A stretch of DNA of 64,000 bases from Arcobacteraceae bacterium (GTDB lineage Bacteria; Campylobacterota; Campylobacteria; Campylobacterales; Arcobacteraceae), in assembly GCA_028687375.1 (NCBI GenBank), contig JAQUAG010000001.1, positions 124,001 to 188,000 on the forward strand, written 5' to 3'. The notes beneath the pieces were generated by a model. That model did no database searches. It worked only from the letters and a program-made list of their open reading frames with translations, and was not told where the DNA came from. The first letter of the stretch is position 1, and each line of letters opens with the position of its first letter. This document shows positions 43,570 through 53,052 of the stretch, piece after piece. Position numbers and translations under genes: made by a program.

Positions 43570-43657
43570 TGGCGGACGATATAGGATTCGAACCTATGGT
43601 GGATTGCTCCACACTACCTTTCCAAGGTAGCAAATTAAACCGCTCTTACAATCGTCC
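43570..43657 (-). tRNA. tRNA-Ser (GGA)
   Basis: 88 nt including an encoded CCA. Acceptor GGACGAT pairs with ATCGTCC, anticodon GGA in the loop of ACCTTGGAAAGGT, long class II variable arm (GTGTGGAGCAATCCACC) and T-arm with GGTTCGAATCC. The 3' end is the attachment site used by the 6.4-kb element to its left; integration has preserved the tRNA. Confidence 0.97.
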
Positions 43658-43672
43658 ATTTGAAGATTTGGA

Positions 43673-45136
43673 TTATACTTGTTTTTTGATTAAGAGATTA
43701 TTTTCTAACTTTTTTTGAACCTCATCTATCACCTCTCCCCACATTCCCAACTCTTTTTGTCTAAAAATCGTAACAGATGGATACCAAGGGGAATCAACTC
43801 TACTTTCTAACCATCTCCACTCACTATTTTGAGAGAGTAAAAGATATGTTATTTTCCCTAAAGCACCACTAAAATGTGCCAATGCACTATCAATCGTGAT
43901 AATAAAATCAAGATGGGAGAGGATTTGTCCACTATCGTGAAAATCACTTACTATCTCATTACAATCAAAAACATTGTGATACTCGTTTTGAATTTTTAAG
44001 AGTTCTTTATTTTCTCCTATTTGCAAACTATAAAATTCCACATCTTCAAGAGTAAAAAGAGTTTTAAAAATTTCCAAAGGGATTGAGCGATAGTTGTCAT
44101 TTTTATGCTCTTTATTCCCTTGATATGCAAATCCAACTTTTATTTTTTTTGTATTTTGAATAATTTGAAAACTTATATCATCACTCAAAGAAACTCTAAG
44201 ATAAGGTATGTTAATTGGGATTGTTTCTAGAGTTGTTTTAAAAATGCGAGGCATAGAGAGGAGTGAAACAACAAAATCAATATCATATAAAATATCTGCA
44301 TTGGTAACCACATTAATCCCATCAATAAGTTCAAATACCCGTATCAACTCTTTTCTAACTGCGACATAAATCTTTTTAGGATTCTCTTTTTTAATAAGCT
44401 CGATATATCTTATAAACTGAATATTATCTCCAAATCCTTGCTCCTCTTGGATAAGAATAGTTTTATTTGTGATATTTTCTCCATTGTAAAATGGCAATTC
44501 ATAGCTTAGTTTTTTAAGCGGATTAGTCGCTTCAAATCTACTTTCATAATGTTCCCAACCATTTATAAAGTCACCATTTCTTAGTTCAATAAGTGAAATT
44601 GCAAAAATACTATCACTATAATCACTTTTATACTCTAGTGTCTTTTTAAAATACCAAAGAGCTTTTTTATAATCTGTCAAATGATTGAACACCAACCCTT
44701 TTGCATGATATGCTTTATAGTAAGTTGGATCTATTTCTATCACTTTATCAAAGTAACTTATCGCTTTGCTATACTCTTCAATAGAAGATAAAGTATTTCC
44801 AAGATTGTAGTAAATATCAACATCTGGTGTTTTGGAGAGTTGTAATGCTTTAAAAAGGCAATTGATAGTTTTATGGTACTCTTTAATTTTTTTATAACAA
44901 ATAGCAAGATTTGAATACGCTGAGACATAATCTTTATCTAAAGAGAGAGCCTTTTTAAAGTTTTCGATGGCATTGTAAAACTCCTCAAGATGAAGATAAA
45001 CAACCCCTAAATTAAAATATATTTTTTTATTATTTGGCTCGTAGGGAAGAGCTTTTTTATAAAGTTTTACAGCCTCTTTATAGTTTTTCTCCCCTACCCT
45101 TTTTGAAGCTTTTTCTATAAGTTTTGTAAAAGTCAT
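43673..45136 (-). CDS. TPR protein with glycosyltransferase-like C-terminal domain
   Basis: 487 residues. Residues 1-195 form five or six TPR repeats (KIYFNLGVVYLHLEEFYNAI type). The C-terminal 250 residues (ILIQEEQGFGDNIQFIRYI, later GFAYQGNKEHKND and ITIDSALAHFSGALG) resemble GT9/GT41-like ADP-heptose-type glycosyltransferase folds common in TPR proteins. It overlaps batD by 4 nt, so it ends the MoxR/Bat operon. A role in cell-surface or protein glycosylation is inferred. Confidence 0.8.
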   Translation of the reverse strand: MTFTKLIEKASKRVGEKNYKEAVKLYKKALPYEPNNKKIYFNLGVVYLHLEEFYNAIENFKKALSLDKDYVSAYSNLAICYKKIKEYHKTINCLFKALQLSKTPDVDIYYNLGNTLSSIEEYSKAISYFDKVIEIDPTYYKAYHAKGLVFNHLTDYKKALWYFKKTLEYKSDYSDSIFAISLIELRNGDFINGWEHYESRFEATNPLKKLSYELPFYNGENITNKTILIQEEQGFGDNIQFIRYIELIKKENPKKIYVAVRKELIRVFELIDGINVVTNADILYDIDFVVSLLSMPRIFKTTLETIPINIPYLRVSLSDDISFQIIQNTKKIKVGFAYQGNKEHKNDNYRSIPLEIFKTLFTLEDVEFYSLQIGENKELLKIQNEYHNVFDCNEIVSDFHDSGQILSHLDFIITIDSALAHFSGALGKITYLLLSQNSEWRWLESRVDSPWYPSVTIFRQKELGMWGEVIDEVQKKLENNLLIKKQV

Positions 45137-46575
45137 ATCTCTTCACTTTCAAAAACTTCTAAAATTGCATTTTTATCTATTTTATTTATTTTACTAAAAT
45201 AGAGATTTTCTTCTAACTGTTTTATAATCTCTTTTAATTCCACTTTTTGTGAATAAGGGAGAAGCAAATCATACAGTTCTTTATCTGTCTTTGCTTTTTT
45301 GATATTTACTTCAAATGGTCTCTCTTTTTGTTTTGCTTTTGGATATTTTTTTCTCATTAAAAAATAAGTAATAAAACTTCCTAAAATTAATCCTCCAAAA
45401 AGATAAAAATATTTTTCTTCTCCCTTGGAATTTCCTTGAGTAGTGGTCACGTCAGCAGTTCCCTCTTCCAATACTTTCACTTGATTTTTTTTCTTTCCTA
45501 TCACTTTTATATTAAATGCAGTGGTGTTGAGATCAATTTCTTTTTTTGTTTTTTTATCAAAATATTTAAAAGTAATCGGTGGAATTGTAAAATTTCTATC
45601 ACTTATAATTGATATCTTTTGGATAAAAGTTCCACCATATCTTCCATTTTCATACGCTTGGGTAATCGTTGGTTTTGAAGAATAAACAACTTGTTCTGGC
45701 AAATCTAATTTAAACTCTTCAATATCATCAATATTCCCAAATCCTTCAATTGATAAAGTAAGATTTGTTGGGTTGTTACTTGTTGTTGCTGTTTTATCAA
45801 CACTTGCTTGAATTTTGTATTCCCCTTGAACACTAAGTCCACCACCAAGAGGCTGTACTGTAATAGCTTTATCATTTGAAAATACTTTCAATTCTTTTGT
45901 TTCATAACTATTAAAATCTTTTATCGACACTGAGATAAGCTGATTGCCAAGTTTTAACTCTCCACTTTTTTGAGGAAATACAAGAAAAGTTGTTTTATAA
46001 ACCATATATCCATTCTCCTCTTTTGGATCATCCCCTTTAAGCTCTTTGACCCAAAAGTTTTTTGGTTTAAATGGTTCTAGTTTTGCATCAACGATATTGA
46101 GTCCAACTTTATATTTAAAAGTTATTGCTGTTTCTATAGCTTCCCCAACATACACCTTATCTTTTAGAGTTGAAAGTGTTAAGATAAAGGCATCTTTTGC
46201 AGTAGATACTTGTGGTGTTGTTTTTTTAATCGCTATTTTAGGAGTAAGTTCTTTTCTCCCATTTACAACAATACTAAACGATGGAATCTCCATAGAATTA
46301 CTTGGAACAAATGAATAATTTACCATCTTTCCTCTTGTTGTTTTGCCATTAATCACATAAATTTGTTCACTAGTACTCGTTCCAACAATAGGAAATCCAG
46401 CGATATCTTTAATATCTGGAAATTCTATATTTTCCCCTGTTGCTTTGATTTGCAACGTTACACTATCTCCAGCATAAAAAAATTTTTTATCAACAGTAGC
46501 CGTAACGTTTGCAAACAATAAATTAGTAAAGATTATAAGAAAGATTGCCTTACCAAGGGTTGATATTTTTTTCAT
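45133..46575 (-). CDS. batD: BatD-like protein
   Basis: About 480 residues from the ATG at 46575, which has GGAG 8 nt upstream. Signal peptide (FLIIFTNLLFAN), several beta-sandwich domains (EYKIQASVDKTATTSN, NLTLSIEGFGNIDDIE) and one C-terminal membrane segment (YFYLFGGLILGSFITYFLM) as in BatD/oxygen-tolerance family proteins. It works with the two vWA proteins and MoxR encoded upstream. Confidence 0.88.
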   Translation of the reverse strand: MKKISTLGKAIFLIIFTNLLFANVTATVDKKFFYAGDSVTLQIKATGENIEFPDIKDIAGFPIVGTSTSEQIYVINGKTTRGKMVNYSFVPSNSMEIPSFSIVVNGRKELTPKIAIKKTTPQVSTAKDAFILTLSTLKDKVYVGEAIETAITFKYKVGLNIVDAKLEPFKPKNFWVKELKGDDPKEENGYMVYKTTFLVFPQKSGELKLGNQLISVSIKDFNSYETKELKVFSNDKAITVQPLGGGLSVQGEYKIQASVDKTATTSNNPTNLTLSIEGFGNIDDIEEFKLDLPEQVVYSSKPTITQAYENGRYGGTFIQKISIISDRNFTIPPITFKYFDKKTKKEIDLNTTAFNIKVIGKKKNQVKVLEEGTADVTTTQGNSKGEEKYFYLFGGLILGSFITYFLMRKKYPKAKQKERPFEVNIKKAKTDKELYDLLLPYSQKVELKEIIKQLEENLYFSKINKIDKNAILEVFESEEI

Positions 46576-47308
46576 TTTTTTCTCCATTATTATTAGAAAT
46601 AGGCAACATAAGTGTTTTTATATCACGACTTCCAAGCATTTGCGACCACTTCTTCTCTTCCAAATCAGAAAGTTCAGCTCCCTTTTTTATCTGAGTTTTA
46701 AGCTTCTCTTTTTTTTGTTGCTCTTCAAGTTGTTGCTGTTTTTCATCTTTCATCTCACCATTTTCATTGGTTTTATTTTTATTATTTTTTTCTTTCTCTT
46801 TTTGTTGTTTTTGATTATCTTGTTGTTTTTCATCTTTTTTTTGATTTTCATTTGTACTATTTGTATCGTTATTTTGTGGTTCTTGATTTTGCTCGTTTTG
46901 TTTATTGTTTTCCTCTTTTTTCTTTTTTAAAAGTTCAAGATTATACAAAGTATCTTTATCTTTTTGAACTTTTAAAGCCTCTTCGTAGCTTTCAATAGCT
47001 TCATCGATACGGTTAAGTTTTGCATAGCTATTCCCTAAATTATGAAGTGTTTTGTATTTGAAATCATCACTTTTTACATTTTTATAAGAATCTATTGCTT
47101 TTTCATAGTTTTTTTCTTTATAGTAAAGATTTCCCATATTGTAGTTTATCGCATCATCTTTATCTTTGATTTGTTTATAGTTATAAAGTGCATCATTATA
47201 TTTTCCCTCATTTATTAGTCCTGAAGCTTTGTAAAGGTAAAAATAATCAAAAATAGTTCCAAATAATGATGTCGTAGTTACAATCAATATAAAAAATAAA
47301 AACTTCAT
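46550..47308 (-). CDS. TPR protein of Bat operon (BatE/BatC-like)
   Basis: 252 residues with a signal peptide, TPR repeats (residues 30-125, INYNMGNLYYKEKNYEKAID) and a low-complexity Gln/Asn/Lys/Glu tail (130-215). Such TPR partners accompany vWA proteins in Bat operons. Overlaps both neighbours. Confidence 0.82.
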   Translation of the reverse strand: MKFLFFILIVTTTSLFGTIFDYFYLYKASGLINEGKYNDALYNYKQIKDKDDAINYNMGNLYYKEKNYEKAIDSYKNVKSDDFKYKTLHNLGNSYAKLNRIDEAIESYEEALKVQKDKDTLYNLELLKKKKEENNKQNEQNQEPQNNDTNSTNENQKKDEKQQDNQKQQKEKEKNNKNKTNENGEMKDEKQQQLEEQQKKEKLKTQIKKGAELSDLEEKKWSQMLGSRDIKTLMLPISNNNGEKNEKNINPW

Positions 47309-48255
47309 CTTTTTCTCCTAAATCCACTAATTGCCACCATAAAAAATAAAAACCCAAGAGCAAGAGGGATATAGAAAAGTTCTTCATTGTCGGTGATTTG
47401 AACATCGGAAGATTTTTTCTCTATCGATTTTTCCCTAACTACATCCAAAAGCTTACTAATATCATCATTTTGAGGAGAATACTCCAAGTAAGCACCACCA
47501 GTTCCAAAGGCTAATTTTTTTATATTTTCATTGAGTTTAGTGATAACAATGTCACCATTTTCATCTTTTAAAACATCTCCATTTTCATCTATGGCACTTC
47601 CCTTTTTTGTCCCAATTGCATAGATAAAAACTTTAATATTATTTGTTTTTGCCATTGCTATCTCATCTGTAAAATTATCACTATCACATCCATCTGTAAG
47701 GATAAGTAATGCTTTATCTTTACTCCCATCAAGAAGTTTAGAGGTGGCATTTAATGCTTCACTCACAAGTGAACCATACACACTAATCGAATCTAAACTT
47801 AACTTATCAACCAAATATTTGACAGTACCATAATCACTTGTAAGAGGAGAGATAAGAAAACCTTTGCTACTAAAGGCAATAGCAGCTACTTTTTCATCTT
47901 GCAAAGCCAAAAGGAGTTGATTAAATTTATTTTTAGCAAACAAAAATCTATTTGGGTATACATCTGTAGCCATCATAGATTTTGAGATATCAAAAGCAAC
48001 TACTAAAGAAACAGCACTTTGTGAAACTGTTATTGGTTTATTTTCAATAATTGGTCTTGCAAGAGCAATGATAAGAAAAAGAAAACTAAGGGAAAGAAGA
48101 ACTAAATTTAATCTATTTTGGTCTCTTCCAATGATAATCTTTTTAAGCATCTTTGGTGAAAATAATGCTTCATAACTTTTGTTTTTTCCTTTAATAAAAA
48201 CTAAAACAAGAAGTAAAAAAAGTACTAAAAAAGCGTATGGATTGTAAAAACTCAT
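47305..48255 (-). CDS. batB: vWA-domain membrane protein BatB
   Basis: 316 residues: two N-terminal membrane segments, a von Willebrand A domain with MIDAS motif DISKSM (near residue 94) and LTDGCDSD, and a C-terminal membrane segment (FYIPLALGFLFFMVAI). Overlaps batA and the TPR gene by 4 nt. Confidence 0.9.
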   Translation of the reverse strand: MSFYNPYAFLVLFLLLVLVFIKGKNKSYEALFSPKMLKKIIIGRDQNRLNLVLLSLSFLFLIIALARPIIENKPITVSQSAVSLVVAFDISKSMMATDVYPNRFLFAKNKFNQLLLALQDEKVAAIAFSSKGFLISPLTSDYGTVKYLVDKLSLDSISVYGSLVSEALNATSKLLDGSKDKALLILTDGCDSDNFTDEIAMAKTNNIKVFIYAIGTKKGSAIDENGDVLKDENGDIVITKLNENIKKLAFGTGGAYLEYSPQNDDISKLLDVVREKSIEKKSSDVQITDNEELFYIPLALGFLFFMVAISGFRRKR

Positions 48256-49148
48256 GAATTTTTCCTATTGATAAGAAGTAACATAAATAGAAGTCCAATA
48301 GCCACATCAAGTGGATACTGATACAAATATGTTTTTTTCACTAATTGGTCTGTTTTAATGGTACTTTTTCCCAAGGTATCAATCTGTTTATAAATCTTTT
48401 TTAACTCATCTTTACTAGTTGCTTCGTAAAACTTCCCTTTAGTTGCATCTGCTATTTGTTTTAAACTCACTGGGTCAAAATCCCCTCTATTTCCAATCCC
48501 TACCGTGTAAACTCTAATTCCATATTTTTTGGCAACACTAATAGCCACTTCTATTGGGATAGTGTTTGCATTGTCCATTCCATCAGTTAAAAGGATAGCT
48601 ACTTTGTTTTTCGATTTTGACTTTTTAAAGAGATTACTACTTAGATACAACGCTTCATAAAGTGCAGTTTGTCTTTGCCCTGCAATTCCAACTTCTAAAA
48701 GATTTAAAAGATATGTAAAGGTAGTTTTATCATAAGTAAGGGGAACTGCCACATAAGCAAAATCAGCAAATACACTCAAAGCTAATCTATCTGTTTCCCT
48801 CTTTTGAATAAAATCTGTTAATATCTCTTTTGCTATGCTAAACTTATTATTTTCAAGCATACTTCCACTTGTATCAAGGATAAGTGATATTTCATATCCT
48901 GTATTTTCATTTAAGATAAGTTCATCTTTTTTCACAGGATTAGCCAATGCTATCACCAAAAAGAAAAATACTAAAAATCGTAAAACTTTTAAAATATATC
49001 CTTGATTTTTTGTGGCAGATTTGAGCATTACCATATTTGAAAAATAGATACTTTGTGACTTTTCCTTACAAAAATAAAGGCAAATAGGATAAATTGCAAG
49101 GAGTAATAAAGCATAAGGAAAGAGAAAAGAGATACCATAAAAATTCAT
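48252..49148 (-). CDS. batA: vWA-domain membrane protein BatA
   Basis: 298 residues of the same layout as BatB: N-terminal membrane segments, MIDAS DTSGSM and LTDGMDNA, C-terminal hydrophobic segment. MIDAS sites bind metal and peptide ligands. Overlaps the DUF4381-like gene by 4 nt. Confidence 0.9.
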   Translation of the reverse strand: MNFYGISFLFPYALLLLAIYPICLYFCKEKSQSIYFSNMVMLKSATKNQGYILKVLRFLVFFFLVIALANPVKKDELILNENTGYEISLILDTSGSMLENNKFSIAKEILTDFIQKRETDRLALSVFADFAYVAVPLTYDKTTFTYLLNLLEVGIAGQRQTALYEALYLSSNLFKKSKSKNKVAILLTDGMDNANTIPIEVAISVAKKYGIRVYTVGIGNRGDFDPVSLKQIADATKGKFYEATSKDELKKIYKQIDTLGKSTIKTDQLVKKTYLYQYPLDVAIGLLFMLLLINRKNS

Positions 49149-49525
49149 CTGATTCTCACTTTAATATAATCTTTCATTTGCTCTTTTAGTTCCTCATCAA
49201 TTTTTGGAATATCTTTTTTGTATTTGTAAATCTCTAGTTGCTTTACAATCTTTATAAACTCATCTCTAAAATGCTCTTCAAGGGTAATATAACCATGTTT
49301 TGTGAATTCATATGCAAGAGTTTTATCATCTTGCTGAAAATCAAATGATTTCAAATATAAAACAGATTGTTTTCTCTTATCAAATTTTTTATTTTTTCTA
49401 AAAAATTTATATATAAAATAAGCCCCAACTAAAATACAAATAATAAGCAATCCAATAAAAGCTCCATCAATAAAGCTATCATCAAGTATAGTAACAATAG
49501 GTTTTATATCTTTTAACTCTTCCAT
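49145..49525 (-). CDS. Small membrane protein of Bat operon (DUF4381-like)
   Basis: 126 residues with one membrane segment (GAFIGLLIICILVGAYFIYKF) and a cytoplasmic helical tail, as in small Bat-operon proteins. Sits between the DUF58 and batA genes. Confidence 0.75.
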   Translation of the reverse strand: MEELKDIKPIVTILDDSFIDGAFIGLLIICILVGAYFIYKFFRKNKKFDKRKQSVLYLKSFDFQQDDKTLAYEFTKHGYITLEEHFRDEFIKIVKQLEIYKYKKDIPKIDEELKEQMKDYIKVRIR

Positions 49526-49537
49526 TGTAAGTTACCT

Positions 49538-50389
49538 CTATCTATCTTTTATAAGTTCAAATAATTTTGAAACAACATCATCATCTGTATATATTTTTTT
49601 ATATCGAACTTTATATTTTGTAAATAATTCAAAAAGTTTCAAATCGTGTTCTTTTAAAAGTGCTTCATATTTTTTTAAACTCCCCTCATCTAAAAAAATA
49701 TTTTCACTACCCAAAGTTGTTGTATCTTTCACTGTAAAATCTCCAAGAAGTTTCAAATCTTCCTCTAACCTATCTCGTACAACAACAGCATAAATTTCAT
49801 GTTTTGCACTTAAAAATCTCAATTTGGGTAATTCAAGAAAATCTCCAATTAAAAAAATAATCGATTTTTGTTTTACACTTGAAAGAAGATAATTCTCAAG
49901 ATTTTTAAAATCGATATTTTTCCCTAAAGTTTGAAGTTCATTGGCTATTTTTATATCTCGCTCTATTGTTATCTTATTTTTTGAAAGATAGTTTGCTTCT
50001 TCCACTTTTGTACTAAAAAATACAGTAGATACTAAATCTTTTTTACTAAGTGCTGAGAAAGAGAGGTTTGCTAAAATATCACTCATTACCTCTTTTTTTG
50101 CTCTATAACTTCCAAAGTAGATACCACCACTTACTAAAAATACAAATACAAAATGGAGTCGTTTATCTTCACTAAAAATATTAACGCAAGGTGTTCCTGT
50201 ACGAGCTGTTACTTTCCAATTAAGATGTCGTATATCATCACTTGTGTTGTATTCCCTAAGCTCTCTAAAATCAAGCCCATTTCCACTAAAAACAGAACTA
50301 TGTTCACCACTTAGATGGGAAAATATCCGTTGCTTTGTTGTGAGTTGTAGGTTATTTTGATACAACTTACTATTTGTGATTTTATCCAT
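49538..50389 (-). CDS. DUF58 family protein of MoxR/Bat operon
   Basis: 283 residues with the DUF58 signature FRELREYNTSDDIRHLNWKV (near residues 42-61), then a vWA-like fold. DUF58 proteins are standard partners of MoxR ATPases. 9 nt after moxR. Confidence 0.92.
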   Translation of the reverse strand: MDKITNSKLYQNNLQLTTKQRIFSHLSGEHSSVFSGNGLDFRELREYNTSDDIRHLNWKVTARTGTPCVNIFSEDKRLHFVFVFLVSGGIYFGSYRAKKEVMSDILANLSFSALSKKDLVSTVFFSTKVEEANYLSKNKITIERDIKIANELQTLGKNIDFKNLENYLLSSVKQKSIIFLIGDFLELPKLRFLSAKHEIYAVVVRDRLEEDLKLLGDFTVKDTTTLGSENIFLDEGSLKKYEALLKEHDLKLFELFTKYKVRYKKIYTDDDVVSKLFELIKDR

Positions 50390-50398
50390 TGTGTGCCA

Positions 50399-51337
50399 TT
50401 ATGGTTTTGGAAGTTTCTCTATAATTTTTTGAATAATATCATCAGCTGTCATATCGTTTGCAATTGCTTGATAATTCAAAATAATTCTATGTCTTAGAAC
50501 TAAAAATGCGACTTTTGAAATATCATAAGGGGTTACAAAATCTTTCCCTTCTAAAAATGCATACGCTTTTGAAGCTTTATAAAGATCGATACTAGCCCTT
50601 GGACTTGCTCCAAAATCGATATATTGTTTGAGTTCAGGAAGTCCATAAAGTTCAGGATTTCTTGTAGCAAAAATAATTTGCAAAATATATCGTGAAAGTT
50701 CATCATCGATATGAACATCTTTTATCTTTTGTTTGATAGCTATAAAATCATCAAATCCAAGTACTTTATTGATAGTTTCAAACCCTTTTTTAGCAACTCT
50801 TTGAACTATTTCAAATTCCTCTTCAATAGTATTGTAGGAAACTTTGATTTTAAACATAAATCTATCTAAAGAAGCTTCAGGAAGTTCATAAGTCCCCTCT
50901 TGTTCTACTGGGTTAGCGGTCGCTAAAACCATAAAAGGATATGGAAGTTTAAAAGTATCATCACCAATCGTTACTTGTTTTTCTGCCATCGCTTCAAGTA
51001 AGGCTGACTGCACTTTTGCCCCTGCTCTATTTATCTCATCTGCTAGGAGAAGATTTGTAAACAGTGGACCGTGTTTTATTTTAAAATCGTTATTTTTTAA
51101 GTCAAGTATCTCACTTCCAGTAATATCACTTGGAAGTAAATCAGGGGTAAATTGTACCCGTTTAAAAGAAAACCCTAAAGCTTTAGCTAAAGAGTTAATC
51201 GCTGTAGTTTTAGCAAGTCCTGGCATCCCTTCAACAAAAATATGTCCATCACTTAAAAGTGCCATAAGCATCCCATTTATAAGCTCATCTTGTCCAACAA
51301 TAACTTTTCTGATCTCATTTTTTATAGTTTCTATCAT
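50399..51337 (-). CDS. MoxR family AAA+ ATPase
   Basis: About 312 residues from ATG at 51337 (GAGG upstream; a TTG 21 nt earlier is weaker). Walker A variant GMPGLAKTT, Walker B LLADEINRA and sensor motifs (LATANPVEQEG, DRFMFKIKV) are as in MoxR proteins, which act as chaperones that assemble metal- or vWA-containing complexes. First gene of the Bat operon. Confidence 0.95.
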   Translation of the reverse strand: MIETIKNEIRKVIVGQDELINGMLMALLSDGHIFVEGMPGLAKTTAINSLAKALGFSFKRVQFTPDLLPSDITGSEILDLKNNDFKIKHGPLFTNLLLADEINRAGAKVQSALLEAMAEKQVTIGDDTFKLPYPFMVLATANPVEQEGTYELPEASLDRFMFKIKVSYNTIEEEFEIVQRVAKKGFETINKVLGFDDFIAIKQKIKDVHIDDELSRYILQIIFATRNPELYGLPELKQYIDFGASPRASIDLYKASKAYAFLEGKDFVTPYDISKVAFLVLRHRIILNYQAIANDMTADDIIQKIIEKLPKP

Positions 51338-51545
51338 ATGTACCTCAAAAATATTCAATTATATCAACGATTATAACAAATAAAACTAAATGAAATCTTC
51401 GTATTTACAATTGACATTACCTCATAAAGAATTAAGCTTTTTTTTAGTAACATCGCAAACTTTTATAAGATGAAGGGCGATAGGATATTTATAGCTCGAC
51501 CTTTCACACATAAAACACAAAAAAATAAAAAACAAAGGTACCAAA

Positions 51546-51746
51546 ATGAAAAAAGATATACACCCAGACTATAAAGTTTGTCAAGTTAGTTGTGCTTGTG
51601 GAAATGCATTTGAAACAAAATCAAATGTTGAATCTATGAGAATTGACATCTGTGCAAAATGCCACCCATTCTTTACAGGTGAGCAAAAAATCGTAGATGC
51701 CGCTGGAAGAGTTGAAAAATTCAACGCTAAATACGCTCAAAAGTAA
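51546..51746 (+). CDS. rpmE: 50S ribosomal protein L31
   Basis: 66 residues with zinc-binding cysteines (CACGNAF and CAKCHPF), the zinc-containing type. Preceded by AAAGGTACC and the promoter region after the divergent moxR gene. Confidence 0.97.
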   Translation: MKKDIHPDYKVCQVSCACGNAFETKSNVESMRIDICAKCHPFFTGEQKIVDAAGRVEKFNAKYAQK

Positions 51747-51760
51747 TTAACAAACGTTAA

Positions 51761-52576
51761 GTGCTTACATTTGTTCCAACCCCAATAGGAAACTTAGAGG
51801 ATATATCTTTTAGAAGCTTAAATGCTCTAAAAGATGCGGAACTAATTCTTTGTGAAGACACACGAGTAACCAAACAACTTCTCAATCTTATCAATCAAAA
51901 ACTAAATTTTCCAATCGATACCCAATCAAAACAATTTTTAAGTGTTCACTCTCATAATGAAGAGAAATATACTTCAAATGAATTTCTCCTTACTTTTAAA
52001 GAAAAAAATTGTGCATATGTAAGCGATGCTGGGATGCCATGTGTAAGTGACCCTGGAGCTATTTTGGTTGATTTTTGTATCAAAAATGAGATTTCTTACG
52101 ATGTAATTCCAGGTGCAAATGCACTTTTGACAGCTTATGCTATGAGTGGATTTAACCAAAAAGAGTTTTTATTTTATGGCTTTCTACCACATAAAGCTGG
52201 AAATAGAAAATCACCACTGTATGATTTGATGAATAGCGAATATTTAATTATTTTATATGAATCACCTCATAGAATTATGCAACTTTTAGAAGAGATAAAT
52301 GCACTCAATCCAAGCAAAGAGATTTTTTTAGTCAAAGAGCTTACAAAGATGTATCAAAAATCTTTTAAAGGTAAAATCTGCGATATTTTAGAGCAATTTA
52401 AAACTGTCGATACAAGAGGTGAATGGGTTGTGATTCTTTCTAGTGTTGAAAAAAAAGAGGGTGAAAATCTTACAATCGAAGATATAAAAGAGTTAAGCTT
52501 ACCCCCAAAACAAAAAGCTAAAATATTAGCTAAGATGACTGGAAAAAGTATCAAAGAGATCTACGAAACGCTTTAA
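51761..52576 (+). CDS. rsmI: 16S rRNA (cytidine1402-2'-O)-methyltransferase
   Basis: 271 residues from a GTG start. Begins FVPTPIGNLEDISFR, with CEDTR and SDAGMPCVSDPGA, the tetrapyrrole-methylase-fold signature of RsmI. It 2'-O-methylates C1402 of 16S rRNA. 14 nt after rpmE, so cotranscribed. Confidence 0.95.
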   Translation: MLTFVPTPIGNLEDISFRSLNALKDAELILCEDTRVTKQLLNLINQKLNFPIDTQSKQFLSVHSHNEEKYTSNEFLLTFKEKNCAYVSDAGMPCVSDPGAILVDFCIKNEISYDVIPGANALLTAYAMSGFNQKEFLFYGFLPHKAGNRKSPLYDLMNSEYLIILYESPHRIMQLLEEINALNPSKEIFLVKELTKMYQKSFKGKICDILEQFKTVDTRGEWVVILSSVEKKEGENLTIEDIKELSLPPKQKAKILAKMTGKSIKEIYETL

Positions 52577-52596
52577 GATAAGTTCTCTTATTTAAG

Positions 52597-52619
52597 TAAC
52601 ACCGACTGGAGTCGGTTAT
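52597..52619. terminator. Small hairpin between rsmI and ppnP
   Basis: ACCGACT, GG, AGTCGGT, extended by partly pairing TAA/TTA ends. It lies between the stop codons of converging genes; no T-run, so termination is uncertain. Confidence 0.5.
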
Positions 52620-52621
52620 TA

Positions 52622-52933
52622 CTACTTGATATAACTACAACAATAATCCGTAACAGTTTTTATTTTTAAATCAAACGATGAATTAGCAGGAACACTGAAA
52701 GTTTCTGGCGTATTTAAAGTTTTCCACTCTTCATTTGGAAGTCTTATATCTAACTCTCCACTCATTATTTCCATAATCTCAGCTTCAGCTGTTCCAAATG
52801 TATAATCCCCTGGTAACATAATCCCTAGAGATTGAACATCTCCATTTTCAAGTGTGATAGTTCTACTTGTCACTTTTCCATCATAATAGATGTTTGCCTC
52901 TTTTTTTACTGTAATATTTTTAATCTCTGCCAT
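52622..52933 (-). CDS. ppnP: Pyrimidine/purine nucleoside phosphorylase PpnP
   Basis: 103 residues, cupin fold (EVS-like: KKEANIYYDGKVTSRTI, LPGDYTFGTAEAEIMEI) as in the DUF1255/PpnP family. It phosphorolyses nucleosides to base and ribose 1-phosphate. Stands alone. Confidence 0.9.
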   Translation of the reverse strand: MAEIKNITVKKEANIYYDGKVTSRTITLENGDVQSLGIMLPGDYTFGTAEAEIMEIMSGELDIRLPNEEWKTLNTPETFSVPANSSFDLKIKTVTDYCCSYIK

Positions 52934-53002
52934 TTTTATTCCTTTTTATTATTTTATATTTATGCCAACAATAGTTAGCTTGTACGAAATTTTTGCCCAT
53001 AA

Positions 53003-53028
53003 AAAAACCTCGAAAAATCGAGGTTTTA
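53003..53028 (-). terminator. Rho-independent terminator of por operon
   Basis: On the minus strand AAAACCTCGA, TTT, TCGAGGTTTT with following T-run to TTTTTTT. A strong stem after the porB stop codon. Confidence 0.88.
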
Positions 53029-53052
53029 AAATCTATTTCAAGAGAAGTTTGA

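Larger units (their letters stand above)
37148..43586. mobile_element. Compact integrated element at tRNA-Ser with HUH Rep
   Basis: About 6.4 kb bounded by 18-bp direct repeats, the right one inside the intact tRNA-Ser. All nine genes are on the minus strand in three groups, each preceded by a nearly identical ~57-bp box. It encodes a rolling-circle Rep, a prepilin-like protein, a membrane protein and several small proteins. No integrase, transposase or Zot-like ATPase is visible. Base composition and codon use (extreme AT, Ile/Asn/Lys/Tyr-rich proteins) differ from neighbours. Could be an integrated plasmid, a satellite, or a filamentous-phage-like element lacking known capsid genes. Confidence 0.82.
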
